Assembly (NCBI GenBank): GCA_029940715.1
Contig: JAPYTU010000004.1
Location: 15,079-44,721, forward strand
Source of the DNA: Cytophagales bacterium
Lineage (GTDB): Bacteria > Bacteroidota > Bacteroidia > Cytophagales > MED-G16
Direction: 5' to 3'
Length of the DNA stretch: 29,643 bases
Part shown: piece by piece, positions 7,966 through 16,021 of the stretch
How positions within the stretch are numbered: the stretch's first letter is position 1
Layout: each line of letters begins with the position of its first letter
The notes under the pieces: model-generated
The model's database searches: none
What the model was told of the DNA's origin: nothing
What the model saw: the letters and a program-made list of their open reading frames with translations, nothing else
Translations under genes and position numbers: made by a program

Positions 7966-9663
7966 TTACCAGAATATAGCATATAACATTACTGTTATTA
8001 TCAAAACCACAAAAGCAGGGATATTAAAAGATGGACTAGTATAAAATAACTTTTTAGATAATTTTATTGCTTTAGGATCATCATTAAATCCTTCTAAATA
8101 GCTGATTATAAAAATGACTAATAAAGTAACTAAAAATGTTATTCCCATCTGGTGTAAAAATGGTATTTCATCAATAAATAATGAATGAGTAGATTCTGGG
8201 AGATAAATGAGCCATCCTTTAGCTACTACTTTAAAATACATTGCTACTGGAATTGAAATTAAAATTGCCCAAATTGAAGCATTATTTGTAGCTTTCTTAA
8301 AAAATAATCCCATTATAAATACTGCAAGAATTCCTGGACTAACAACACCTGTGTACTCTTGTATTGCCTGAAATACTTGACCTAAGCTTCCAAAAAGAGG
8401 AGCAATTATCATTGATGTAATTAGGGCTATTATAACCACTAATCTTCCAACAAAAACCATTTCTTTATCTCCGGCATTTTTATTTAATATTTCTTTATAG
8501 ATATCCATTGTAAAAATTGTAGAAGTTGAATTTAACATTGAAGCTAGAGATGAGACAATAGCAGCAGCAAGTGCAGCAAGTATTAATCCTTTAATTCCAA
8601 CAGGAATATAATTTTTAATTAACCAAGGTGCAGCATTATCATTTAATATTGATCCATCATCTGAGGTAAATCCTTCAGGTAATACTGATAATAATTCACC
8701 AGTGTTAGGGTCAAGATTTATAACGTATGCAATTATTCCTGGAAGAACTACAAATATTGGAATAATAAGCTTTAAAAAAGCTGCAAATGCAATTCCTTTC
8801 TGCGCTTCCTTAAGACTTTTTGCAGCTAGTGTTCTTTGAATTATATATTGATTAAAACCCCAATAATACAAATTTGCTATCCACATTCCACCTATTAAAA
8901 CAGCAATACCAGGTAAATCAAACCATGCATCTCTTCCATCAGGAGTGATTATTTCTCCTTTGGAGAGTATCATAGAAAATCTTTCTGGTACAGTGTTATA
9001 AACATGAGCTAAACCATCTAAGATTCCACCTCCAGGTGTAACATATGTTAGGGCAATTATGGTCATTAGTATACCACCAAACATTAAAATAATAACTTGC
9101 ACAACATCTGTCCATGCAACTGCAGAAAGTCCTCCCCATACTGAGTATGTTAGAGCAAAAAGACCTAGTCCAATAATGCTAATATTAATTATGCTACCAT
9201 CTCCATTACCAATAATAGTATCCATGGCTTTTCCTCCTAAATACATAACAGTTGTTAGATTAACAAAGACAAAAAGTGAAATCCAAAAAACTGCTAGTAT
9301 TGTTTTAAGATTATTACTAAATCTTATTTTAATAAATTCTGGAATAGTATATATTTTTTTTTCAATAAAAATTGGAAGAAAAAATTTACCAACCACTAAA
9401 AGAGTTATTGCTGCCATCCATTCATAAGTAGCAATTGCTAGTCCTAGTGCAAATCCAGATCCAGACATACCTATGAATTGTTCAGCAGAAATATTTGCAG
9501 CAATCAGAGAGGCCCCAATAGTCCACCAGGGCAGTGATTTTCCAGCTAAAAAGTAATCTTCAGCACTTTTTTGATGACCTTTTTTATCTCTTGAAACGTA
9601 TAATCCAATTGATAGAATTACTAGACAATATGTTACAAATACAATTATATCAATTAGTTCCAT
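7966..9663 (-). CDS. Sodium/sugar cotransporter of the SSS family (vSGLT-like)
   Basis: The 565-residue protein closely resembles the Vibrio sodium/galactose transporter vSGLT over its whole length, with the expected 14 or so membrane helices. Shared stretches include AEQFIGMSGSGFALGLAIA, IANLYYWGFNQYIIQRTLAA and AAAIVSSLASMLNST. Residues matching vSGLT sugar-site and gate positions are present: Gln62 and Glu81 in TM1-TM2, Asn264 and Tyr267 in NLYY, Lys298 in AAFLKL, and FQAIQEYTG near 431-439. The Na2-site serines lie in IVSSLAS near 369-375. It should import a hexose (galactose or glucose) or a similar sugar with sodium across the inner membrane. It is the first gene of a minus-strand operon and is divergent from a secreted PQQ-type sugar dehydrogenase-like gene, which suggests a shared sugar theme. 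The exact sugar is inference. Confidence 0.92.
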   Translation of the reverse strand: MELIDIIVFVTYCLVILSIGLYVSRDKKGHQKSAEDYFLAGKSLPWWTIGASLIAANISAEQFIGMSGSGFALGLAIATYEWMAAITLLVVGKFFLPIFIEKKIYTIPEFIKIRFSNNLKTILAVFWISLFVFVNLTTVMYLGGKAMDTIIGNGDGSIINISIIGLGLFALTYSVWGGLSAVAWTDVVQVIILMFGGILMTIIALTYVTPGGGILDGLAHVYNTVPERFSMILSKGEIITPDGRDAWFDLPGIAVLIGGMWIANLYYWGFNQYIIQRTLAAKSLKEAQKGIAFAAFLKLIIPIFVVLPGIIAYVINLDPNTGELLSVLPEGFTSDDGSILNDNAAPWLIKNYIPVGIKGLILAALAAAIVSSLASMLNSTSTIFTMDIYKEILNKNAGDKEMVFVGRLVVIIALITSMIIAPLFGSLGQVFQAIQEYTGVVSPGILAVFIMGLFFKKATNNASIWAILISIPVAMYFKVVAKGWLIYLPESTHSLFIDEIPFLHQMGITFLVTLLVIFIISYLEGFNDDPKAIKLSKKLFYTSPSFNIPAFVVLIITVMLYAIFW

Positions 9664-9684
9664 AGCTTAGTTTGGTTTTATATT

Positions 9685-9713
9685 CAAAAATTAATATAAT
9701 ATTGTGATATCAA
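9685..9713 (-). promoter_or_regulatory. Candidate Bacteroidota promoter for the symporter operon
   Basis: On the minus strand, TTG (9713-9711) is followed after 17 bases by TAATTTTTG (9693-9685). This resembles the Bacteroidota -33 TTG / -7 TAnnTTTG consensus with one extra T, and leaves a leader of about 20 bases before the ATG at 9663. The match is imperfect and the region is AT-rich. Confidence 0.4.
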
Positions 9714-9742
9714 CTAACTTTAAATGATTAAAATTTGCAATT

Positions 9743-10909
9743 ATGATTATCCTTATTAATTTAATTAACTCCTTATCAATAATTTTTTTAAATATTTTTA
9801 TTGATTCAATTTTTGTAAATCAATCCTCGAATTTAGAAATAGATTCATTTCTTGAAAAAATTATTTTACCAGAAGGATTTGAAATTAAAATTTATGCTGA
9901 TGATGTAGAAAATGCTAGGTCAATGGCAATTAGTCCTTCAGGCACCATATTTGTTGGAAATAGAAATAAAGACAATGTCTTTGCCTTAAAAGATACTGAT
10001 GGTGATAATGTAATAGATAAAAAATATTTGATAACGAATAAATTAAAGAATATGCCTAATGGAGTTGCATTTCATGATGGTGATTTATACGTAGCTGAAG
10101 TAAATAAAATATGGAAATTTGAAAATATCGAAGAAAATTTATCTCATCTAGACAAGTTTGATGAATACCTTGAAGAGCCTGTATTGATTTCAGATGATTT
10201 TCCTTCAGATAGACATCATGGATGGAAGTACATTTCTTTTGGTCCAGATGGTAAATTGTATGTGCCTGTAGGAGCTCCTTGTAATATTTGCGAGAGCAGA
10301 GATGAAATATATGCTTCTATTACGAGAATGAATCCTGATGGATCAAATAAGGAAATTTATGTTAAAGGGGTTAGAAATACAGTTGGATTTACTTGGCATC
10401 CAGAAACAAAACAATTATGGTTTACAGATAATGGTAGAGATATGTTAGGAGATAATATACCTCCTTGTGAGTTAAATAAGGTAACAGGAAAGAATCAACA
10501 TTTCGGATACCCATATTGTCACGGTGGTGATATAGGTGATCCTGAATTTGGTGGAGAATATTCGTGTTCAGATTTTGTTATGCCAGCTCAAAAATTAGGT
10601 CCTCATGTTGCACCATTAGGTCTTAAATTTTATACAGGTAAAATGTTTCCTGAGGAATACAAAGGAGATATTTTTATAGCTGAACATGGTTCATGGAATA
10701 GATCAAAAAAGATAGGTTATAGAATTTCTCGTGTGAAAATTGAAAATAATAAATCTGTAGGTTATGAAACATTTATTTATGGTTGGCTTGATGATGAGGA
10801 ACAAGAAGCATGGGGTAGACCTGTTGATATTCTTATTTTAGAAGATGGTTCTATGCTTATATCTGATGATAAGGCCAATGCCATTTATAGAGTAACTTAT
10901 ACTGGTTAA
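9743..10909 (+). CDS. Secreted glucose/sorbosone dehydrogenase-like beta-propeller (PQQ-type sugar dehydrogenase family)
   Basis: The 388-residue protein has a hydrophobic N-terminal export signal (about residues 1-26), then a six-bladed propeller of the soluble-quinoprotein glucose dehydrogenase/sorbosone dehydrogenase type. Telltale motifs are ILPEGFEIKIYADDVENAR at the start, SDRHHGWKYISFGPDGKLYV with the active-site-region histidine, GVRNTVGFTWHPETKQLWFTDNGRD, and IAEHGSWNRSKKIGYRI. Family members oxidise sugars or sugar-derived aldehydes in the periplasm using PQQ, but many homologues are uncharacterised. Four cysteines in short loops (APCNIC, PPCEL, PYCHGG, YSCSD) suggest disulfides and export. 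It is divergent from the sugar symporter gene. Its stop overlaps the murB stop by four bases in a TTAA. PQQ synthesis genes are not in the window. Confidence 0.83.
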   Translation: MIILINLINSLSIIFLNIFIDSIFVNQSSNLEIDSFLEKIILPEGFEIKIYADDVENARSMAISPSGTIFVGNRNKDNVFALKDTDGDNVIDKKYLITNKLKNMPNGVAFHDGDLYVAEVNKIWKFENIEENLSHLDKFDEYLEEPVLISDDFPSDRHHGWKYISFGPDGKLYVPVGAPCNICESRDEIYASITRMNPDGSNKEIYVKGVRNTVGFTWHPETKQLWFTDNGRDMLGDNIPPCELNKVTGKNQHFGYPYCHGGDIGDPEFGGEYSCSDFVMPAQKLGPHVAPLGLKFYTGKMFPEEYKGDIFIAEHGSWNRSKKIGYRISRVKIENNKSVGYETFIYGWLDDEEQEAWGRPVDILILEDGSMLISDDKANAIYRVTYTG

Positions 10910-11904
10910 AATATATTTACTTCTTTTTCAAGAGTTATATCAAATTTTTCCAATACACTTTCTTTTATTTTCTTTGAAAGAATTTTAATGTCTTTTCCAT
11001 TTTCTGAAGAATAGTTTACTAAAACCAGTGCATGTTTATTATAAACTCCAATATTTTTTTCTTTATGTCCCTTCCATCCACTTTTTTCAATTAACCATGC
11101 TGCAGAAATTTTGACCATTGATTCATTGATTTGATAATATTTAAAATGATTGTATTGTTCTTTAATTTTTTTTGCAACTTTTATATTGATTATTGGATTT
11201 TTGAAAAAACTTCCAGCATTAGCTAACAATTTTGGATCTGGTAATTTTAAATTTCGTATTTCTATAATCTTATCCCTAACATTTTGAATGGTTAGATTTT
11301 GACTATTGATATTTTTTAATTCAGAGTAGTCTAATGTGAATTTTTTATTTTTCATTAAAATGAATGTAACTTCAGTAACGAAAAAATTATTTTTTAATTC
11401 TCTTTTAAAAACACTATCTCTATACTTAAAATCGCATGATTTATTAGAGTATGTTTTTTTTATATTATTCTTTAAATCAATACCATTAACATCGTATATA
11501 TAATCTTTTACTTCTACTCCATAAGCACCAATGTTTTGAATAGGTGCAGCTCCAACTGACCCAGGTATTAATGATAAATTTTCAATTCCATACCAATTTT
11601 TACTAACGCACAACCTAACAAAATTATCCCAATTTTCTCCTGAACCAACTTTTACTTTAATATGATTATCATTTTCTTCAAGAATATGTATTCCTTTTAT
11701 GCAGCTATATAATATAACACCTTCATAATCTTTTGTAAATAATATATTGGAACCACCACCTATTATTAGTTTTTTTTCATTTTTAAATTTTTTATCTGTT
11801 AAAAAATTAATTAACGATTTATTGTTTTCTATTTTTAGAAAAAAATTCGCTTTGTGATTTACTCTAAATGAATTGTAATTTTTTAATGAATAATTTTTAA
11901 ACAT
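10906..11904 (-). CDS. murB: UDP-N-acetylmuramate dehydrogenase (type I MurB)
   Basis: The 332-residue flavoenzyme reduces UDP-GlcNAc-enolpyruvate to UDP-MurNAc with NADPH, the second committed step of peptidoglycan synthesis in the cytoplasm. The FAD-binding part shows GGGSNILF (49-56) and SLIPGSVGAAPIQNIGAYG (111-129). Arg162 in YRDSVFK, Ser232 in LANAGSFFKNP and Glu328 in LEKEV match E. coli Arg159, the proton-donor Ser229 and Glu325, each offset by three. Length and the YRDSVFK loop place it with type I enzymes. It follows the yebC-like gene by 11 bases and is probably cotranscribed with it. The stop overlaps the convergent sorbosone dehydrogenase-like gene (TTAA at 10906-10909). Confidence 0.96.
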   Translation of the reverse strand: MFKNYSLKNYNSFRVNHKANFFLKIENNKSLINFLTDKKFKNEKKLIIGGGSNILFTKDYEGVILYSCIKGIHILEENDNHIKVKVGSGENWDNFVRLCVSKNWYGIENLSLIPGSVGAAPIQNIGAYGVEVKDYIYDVNGIDLKNNIKKTYSNKSCDFKYRDSVFKRELKNNFFVTEVTFILMKNKKFTLDYSELKNINSQNLTIQNVRDKIIEIRNLKLPDPKLLANAGSFFKNPIINIKVAKKIKEQYNHFKYYQINESMVKISAAWLIEKSGWKGHKEKNIGVYNKHALVLVNYSSENGKDIKILSKKIKESVLEKFDITLEKEVNIF

Positions 11905-11915
11905 TTAAATATTTT

Positions 11916-12623
11916 TTAAGAAATGTTAGTATAAACGTATTGTACATCTTCATCATCTTCCATTTTATCAAGCATTTTTTCTATTGGTTCTAGTTGTTCT
12001 TCATTAAAATTTATAGGAGAGTTTGGTATTCTTTTTAATTCTGATTTTGTAACATTTAAATTCAGTGTAGATAAACCCTTATTTATATTTCCAAACGATG
12101 TGTAATCTCCATATATAATTATTTCATCCTTAGTTATCTCAATTTCTTTAAGTCCATAGTCAATAAGTGTTAATTCTAATTCATCAATATCAATATTGCT
12201 TTTTTTAATGTAAAAAATTGACTTTCTATCAAACATAAATTCTAATGATCCAGGAGTAACTAAATTACCATCGGACTTATTAAAGTATGATTTAATATTT
12301 GCAGTAGTTCTGGTAACATTATCTGTAGCAGTTTCTACTATAACTAGAACACCATGAGGACCTTTTCCTTCAAAAGTTTGTTCTATATAATCTTTTGTTT
12401 CTTTACTTGATGCTCTTTTTATTGCTGAATCAATATTATCTTTTGGCATATTTTGAATTTTAGCATTTTGAATTGCTGCTCGTAATTTAAAGTTCATTTC
12501 TGGATCAATTCCACCTTCTTTTGCAGCTACAGTTATAGCTTTAGAGAGCTTTGGAAATAATTTTGACATTTTATCCCATCTTTTTTCTTTTGTGGCTCTT
12601 CTGTATTCAAAAGCTCTTCCCAT
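11916..12623 (-). CDS. YebC/PmpR (TACO1) family protein
   Basis: The 235-residue protein begins MGRAFEYRRATKEKRWDKMS and continues with LSKAITVAAKEGGIDPEMN, AIQNAKIQNMPKDNIDSAIKR, EGKGPHGVLVIVETATDN and GSLEFMFDRKSIF, the conserved track of the YebC family, at the usual three-domain length. Members were first described as DNA-binding regulators; work on YebC/TACO1 proteins also points to a role on the ribosome during difficult elongation. Which role applies here cannot be told from sequence. It is the first gene of a two-gene minus-strand unit with murB and is divergent from guaA across a 102-base AT-rich spacer. Confidence 0.93.
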   Translation of the reverse strand: MGRAFEYRRATKEKRWDKMSKLFPKLSKAITVAAKEGGIDPEMNFKLRAAIQNAKIQNMPKDNIDSAIKRASSKETKDYIEQTFEGKGPHGVLVIVETATDNVTRTTANIKSYFNKSDGNLVTPGSLEFMFDRKSIFYIKKSNIDIDELELTLIDYGLKEIEITKDEIIIYGDYTSFGNINKGLSTLNLNVTKSELKRIPNSPINFNEEQLEPIEKMLDKMEDDEDVQYVYTNIS

Positions 12624-12714
12624 TTTGCTATTTTTGTAAGTTATTTATTACTATTACTTATTAACTAAATTACAAAATATAGATATAATTAGTCTTTTTT
12701 TTAATTGCTAAGTT

Positions 12715-12722
12715 TAATTTTG
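12715..12722 (+). promoter_or_regulatory. TAnnTTTG-type -7 box directly upstream of guaA
   Basis: TAATTTTG matches the Bacteroidota -7 consensus TAnnTTTG exactly and ends three bases before the guaA ATG, which would give an almost leaderless transcript. No TTG lies at the expected -33 distance, so it may be chance in an AT-rich spacer. Confidence 0.25.
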
Positions 12723-12725
12723 TAG

Positions 12726-14252
12726 ATGGAAGAAAAAATATTAATTCTTGATTTCGGGTCACAATATACTCAGCTTATTGCTAGGAGGATAAGAGAGTTA
12801 AATATTTATTGTGAAATCTATCCTTATAATAAGATTCCTAAGTTATCAAAAAATTATTTTGGCGTTATTTTTTCAGGTAGTCCTTATTCGGTTCATGATG
12901 ATAATTCTCCAAAAGTCGATATTGATAATTTTAATAATTTGCCAATTTTGGGTATTTGTTATGGTGCTCAATTAATAGCAAATAAATTAAGTTGTACAGT
13001 TTTGCCATCAAAGATAAGAGAGTATGGTAGAGCTAATTTATCAAGTATAGATAATAATTTCATTCTATTTAATGGTGTTGAAATTGGATCGAATGTGTGG
13101 ATGAGTCATGGAGATTCAATAACTCAAGTTTCAGATAAAATTCAAATTCTTGCAAGCACAAAAGATGTCAATGTCACCTCTTTTTATGTAAAGTCATATA
13201 ATTTTTATGGTCTTCAATTTCATCCTGAAGTTACTCACTCTGATTTTGGAGAAAAAATACTAAAAAATTTTACTGTTGATATTTGTGGTTGTTCACAAAC
13301 CTGGACTCCAAAATTATTTGCAGAAAATACAGTTAAGAAATTACAAAATACTATTGGAGATGATAAAGTTATTCTTGGATTATCAGGAGGTGTCGATTCT
13401 ACCGTTGCAGGAGTCCTTATACATAGGGCAATTGGTGAAAATTTAACATGTGTGTTTGTAGACAATGGATTATTAAGAAAAAATGAATTTGAATCCGTTT
13501 TGGAATCATATAAGAATTTGGGTTTAAATATTATAGGAGTTGATTTTAAAGATAAATTTTATAAAGATTTATATGGTAAAATTGATCCAGAAGAGAAAAG
13601 AAAATCTATTGGTAAAGTATTTATAAAAGTATTTGAAGAAGAAGCTAAAAAAATAGGTGATATTAAGTGGTTAGCTCAAGGAACAATTTATCCTGATATA
13701 ATAGAATCCATATCAGTTAAGGGTCCCTCTGCTACAATAAAATCACATCATAACGTAGGAGGACTTCCAAAGAAGATGAATTTAAAAGTTTTAGAACCCC
13801 TAAACTCACTTTTTAAGGATGAAGTTAGAAGAGTTGGTAAATCTCTTAATATACCAGGTGATATATTAAATAGACATCCTTTCCCAGGTCCTGGACTAGG
13901 AATTAGAATTTTGGGTTCTATTGATAAAGAAAAAGTAAATTTACTACAACAAGCTGATGACATTTTTATTTCAGGATTAAGAGAAAATAATTTATATGAT
14001 AAAGTATGGCAAGCAGCTACCATATTACTTCCCGTAAAGTCTGTAGGTGTTATGGGAGATGAGAGGACGTATGAATATACTATTGTTTTAAGAGCTGTTA
14101 CTAGTGTTGATGGTATGACTGCAGACTGGTCAAGGTTACCAGATTCGTTTTTAGCTGATGTGTCAAATCAAATAATTAATAAAGTTAAGGGTATTAATAG
14201 GGTAGTTTATGATATTTCATCTAAACCTCCTGCCACTATAGAATGGGAATAG
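12726..14252 (+). CDS. guaA: GMP synthase (glutamine-hydrolysing)
   Basis: The 508-residue enzyme converts XMP, glutamine and ATP to GMP. The N-terminal class I glutamine amidotransferase (about 4-185) has the triad Cys78 in GICYGAQL and His166 with Glu168 in QFHPEVTHS. The ATP-pyrophosphatase domain follows with the P-loop SGGVDST at 220-226, and the C-terminal dimerisation domain ends with the conserved KPPATIEWE. The length is normal for the single-chain form. It is divergent from the yebC-like gene and is followed two bases later by the likely start of a periplasmic-binding-fold protein, an order I recognise from flavobacteria. Confidence 0.97.
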   Translation: MEEKILILDFGSQYTQLIARRIRELNIYCEIYPYNKIPKLSKNYFGVIFSGSPYSVHDDNSPKVDIDNFNNLPILGICYGAQLIANKLSCTVLPSKIREYGRANLSSIDNNFILFNGVEIGSNVWMSHGDSITQVSDKIQILASTKDVNVTSFYVKSYNFYGLQFHPEVTHSDFGEKILKNFTVDICGCSQTWTPKLFAENTVKKLQNTIGDDKVILGLSGGVDSTVAGVLIHRAIGENLTCVFVDNGLLRKNEFESVLESYKNLGLNIIGVDFKDKFYKDLYGKIDPEEKRKSIGKVFIKVFEEEAKKIGDIKWLAQGTIYPDIIESISVKGPSATIKSHHNVGGLPKKMNLKVLEPLNSLFKDEVRRVGKSLNIPGDILNRHPFPGPGLGIRILGSIDKEKVNLLQQADDIFISGLRENNLYDKVWQAATILLPVKSVGVMGDERTYEYTIVLRAVTSVDGMTADWSRLPDSFLADVSNQIINKVKGINRVVYDISSKPPATIEWE

Positions 14253-14254
14253 TT

Positions 14255-16021
14255 ATGAAAAAAAATTTATACGTATGTCTTATTTTATTATTTATTTCCT
14301 CGAATACGTATTCTCAATCTGATTATTCTAAGTACATGCAAGTAAAAAAACTTTTTCTTCAAGAGAGGCATGAAGAAGTTAAAAATTCAAACATATCATT
14401 ATCTTCTAATAGTGAATTTTTACCTTATTTTAATTTTTATATTTCCGTTTCATTGTACAAAACTGGTAATCTAGAAGAATCTTTAGATAATTTTAATGAA
14501 TTAAAAAAAAAGTATACTAATTGGCCCCAAATTCAAGATGTAAATTATTGGATTGTTAAAATATTGATTGAAATTGATAATTTAACTGATGCTCTAAGTG
14601 TTTTTTCAACAATTTCAGATTCAGACATTAAAAGTAATCTTTATGAAATAATAGATCCTAAAATTAGTTCTGTTTCATCTTTTTATAATTTACAAAATCT
14701 TTATAATAAATATCCAGATAATATTTCTCTTGCTAAATATTATGGTAGACAACTTTTAAATGAATTTTTAGACGAAGACGTTCAAAATGAAATAAAAGAA
14801 ATATTAAGAATTGTTGATCGAAATGAATTATTTATATCATCATATGAAAAATTTAAAATAGCAGTTTTATTACCTATGATGTATGAGAGTTTAGAGAATA
14901 CGTATTATATACGAAATAATAAATTTATAATGGATCTCTATGCGGGCTTTATGTATTCTTTATCTAATCTTGATAGTACTAATTCTTTGATTGAAATATT
15001 TCCTTTTGATACAAAGAGAGATCCTGATGTTGTAAATGAAATAATTGATAGTGGATACCTTGATGATATGGATTTAATAATTGGACCATTATATAGTAAA
15101 CCTGTTAGTATTATTAAGAAATATTGTCTCGAAAATAAGCTTTTGATGATAAATCCATTATCTAGCAATCATGAAATTATTGAGGATAATAAATATAGTT
15201 TATTATTTAATCCTTCATTAAAAACAATTGCAAATAAAGCAGCAGATTATTCAATTGATAGATTTCAGGAAAACAAAAATGTTATTATATTTTATGAAAA
15301 AAAATCTTCAGATTCTCTTATTGCTAAAATTTATGAAAATAGATTAGACTCATCAAACTTTAATATCATCTACAGTAAGGGGGTTTCATTAGAAGATTCT
15401 AGACTTATTCTTGATTCTTTAACAAATTCCTTTGAAGAAATTTTATCGGATTCATTATATGATACAATAAAGTCTATTCCTGGTAGAATTGTTAAAGATG
15501 GTAGAGGGATTGATGGTTTGGATACTTTATATAAATATGAGGAAAAATTTTATATAGAAGATGATAGTATTGGTCATGTTTTTGTGTCATCAAAGAATTC
15601 TTTATTTGCATCTAATGTTATTAGTGCAGTTGATATAAGAAATGATACTATATCTGTAATAGGTTTTGATGAGTGGTTGGATTTTGATTTAATTACAATA
15701 GATCAATTTCAAAATCTTGACATCTCTTTAATAAGTACTTCGTTTATTAATTTAGAATCAGATGAATATCTTGAATTACAAGATTATTATATAGAAAATT
15801 ATAGAAATAAAATTTCAAAAAATTTTATTCTTGGTTCAGAGTTAATAAATTTTATTTTTGAAATCGTTAGTAATTATGGAAAATATTTTCAGTTTGGTTT
15901 AAGAAATGAAAATTTTATTCCTGGAAATCTATTTTATGGTTTTAAATATTTAGAAAATAATGACAATCAAATAGTTCCAATTGTTAGTGTTGATAGCTCA
16001 AGAATTAAATTAGATAATTAA
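14255..16021 (+). CDS. Exported periplasmic-binding-fold protein (type 1 PBP-like, with helical repeat N-terminus)
   Basis: About 588 residues from the chosen ATG at 14255, two bases after the guaA stop; this start gives a clean signal peptide (MKKNLYVCLILLFISSNTYS). A start at 14243 would add four residues inside guaA. Residues about 20-190 look like TPR-type helical repeats (SLYKTGNLEESLDNFNELKK). From about residue 203 there is a type 1 periplasmic-binding fold: KIAVLLPMMY, DLYAGFMYSL, LIIGPLYSKPVSIIKKYC and MINPLSSN. TPR plus type 1 PBP recalls LpoA, the outer membrane activator of PBP1A, and flavobacterial guaA is often followed by such a gene with a LysM domain. I see no LysM here. A role in cell-wall assembly is inference; small-molecule sensing is possible. 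The stop overlaps that of sppA (TTAA at 16018-16021). Confidence 0.75.
   Translation: MKKNLYVCLILLFISSNTYSQSDYSKYMQVKKLFLQERHEEVKNSNISLSSNSEFLPYFNFYISVSLYKTGNLEESLDNFNELKKKYTNWPQIQDVNYWIVKILIEIDNLTDALSVFSTISDSDIKSNLYEIIDPKISSVSSFYNLQNLYNKYPDNISLAKYYGRQLLNEFLDEDVQNEIKEILRIVDRNELFISSYEKFKIAVLLPMMYESLENTYYIRNNKFIMDLYAGFMYSLSNLDSTNSLIEIFPFDTKRDPDVVNEIIDSGYLDDMDLIIGPLYSKPVSIIKKYCLENKLLMINPLSSNHEIIEDNKYSLLFNPSLKTIANKAADYSIDRFQENKNVIIFYEKKSSDSLIAKIYENRLDSSNFNIIYSKGVSLEDSRLILDSLTNSFEEILSDSLYDTIKSIPGRIVKDGRGIDGLDTLYKYEEKFYIEDDSIGHVFVSSKNSLFASNVISAVDIRNDTISVIGFDEWLDFDLITIDQFQNLDISLISTSFINLESDEYLELQDYYIENYRNKISKNFILGSELINFIFEIVSNYGKYFQFGLRNENFIPGNLFYGFKYLENNDNQIVPIVSVDSSRIKLDN

Noticed and set aside
7804..7986. 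Plus-strand open frame opposite the DUF4442 gene
   Set aside because: Antisense shadow; the minus-strand reading matches a known family across the same bases.
9059..9427. 122-codon plus-strand frame inside the symporter gene
   Set aside because: It lies antisense to vSGLT-like membrane helices and its composition is what reverse-read hydrophobic codons produce.
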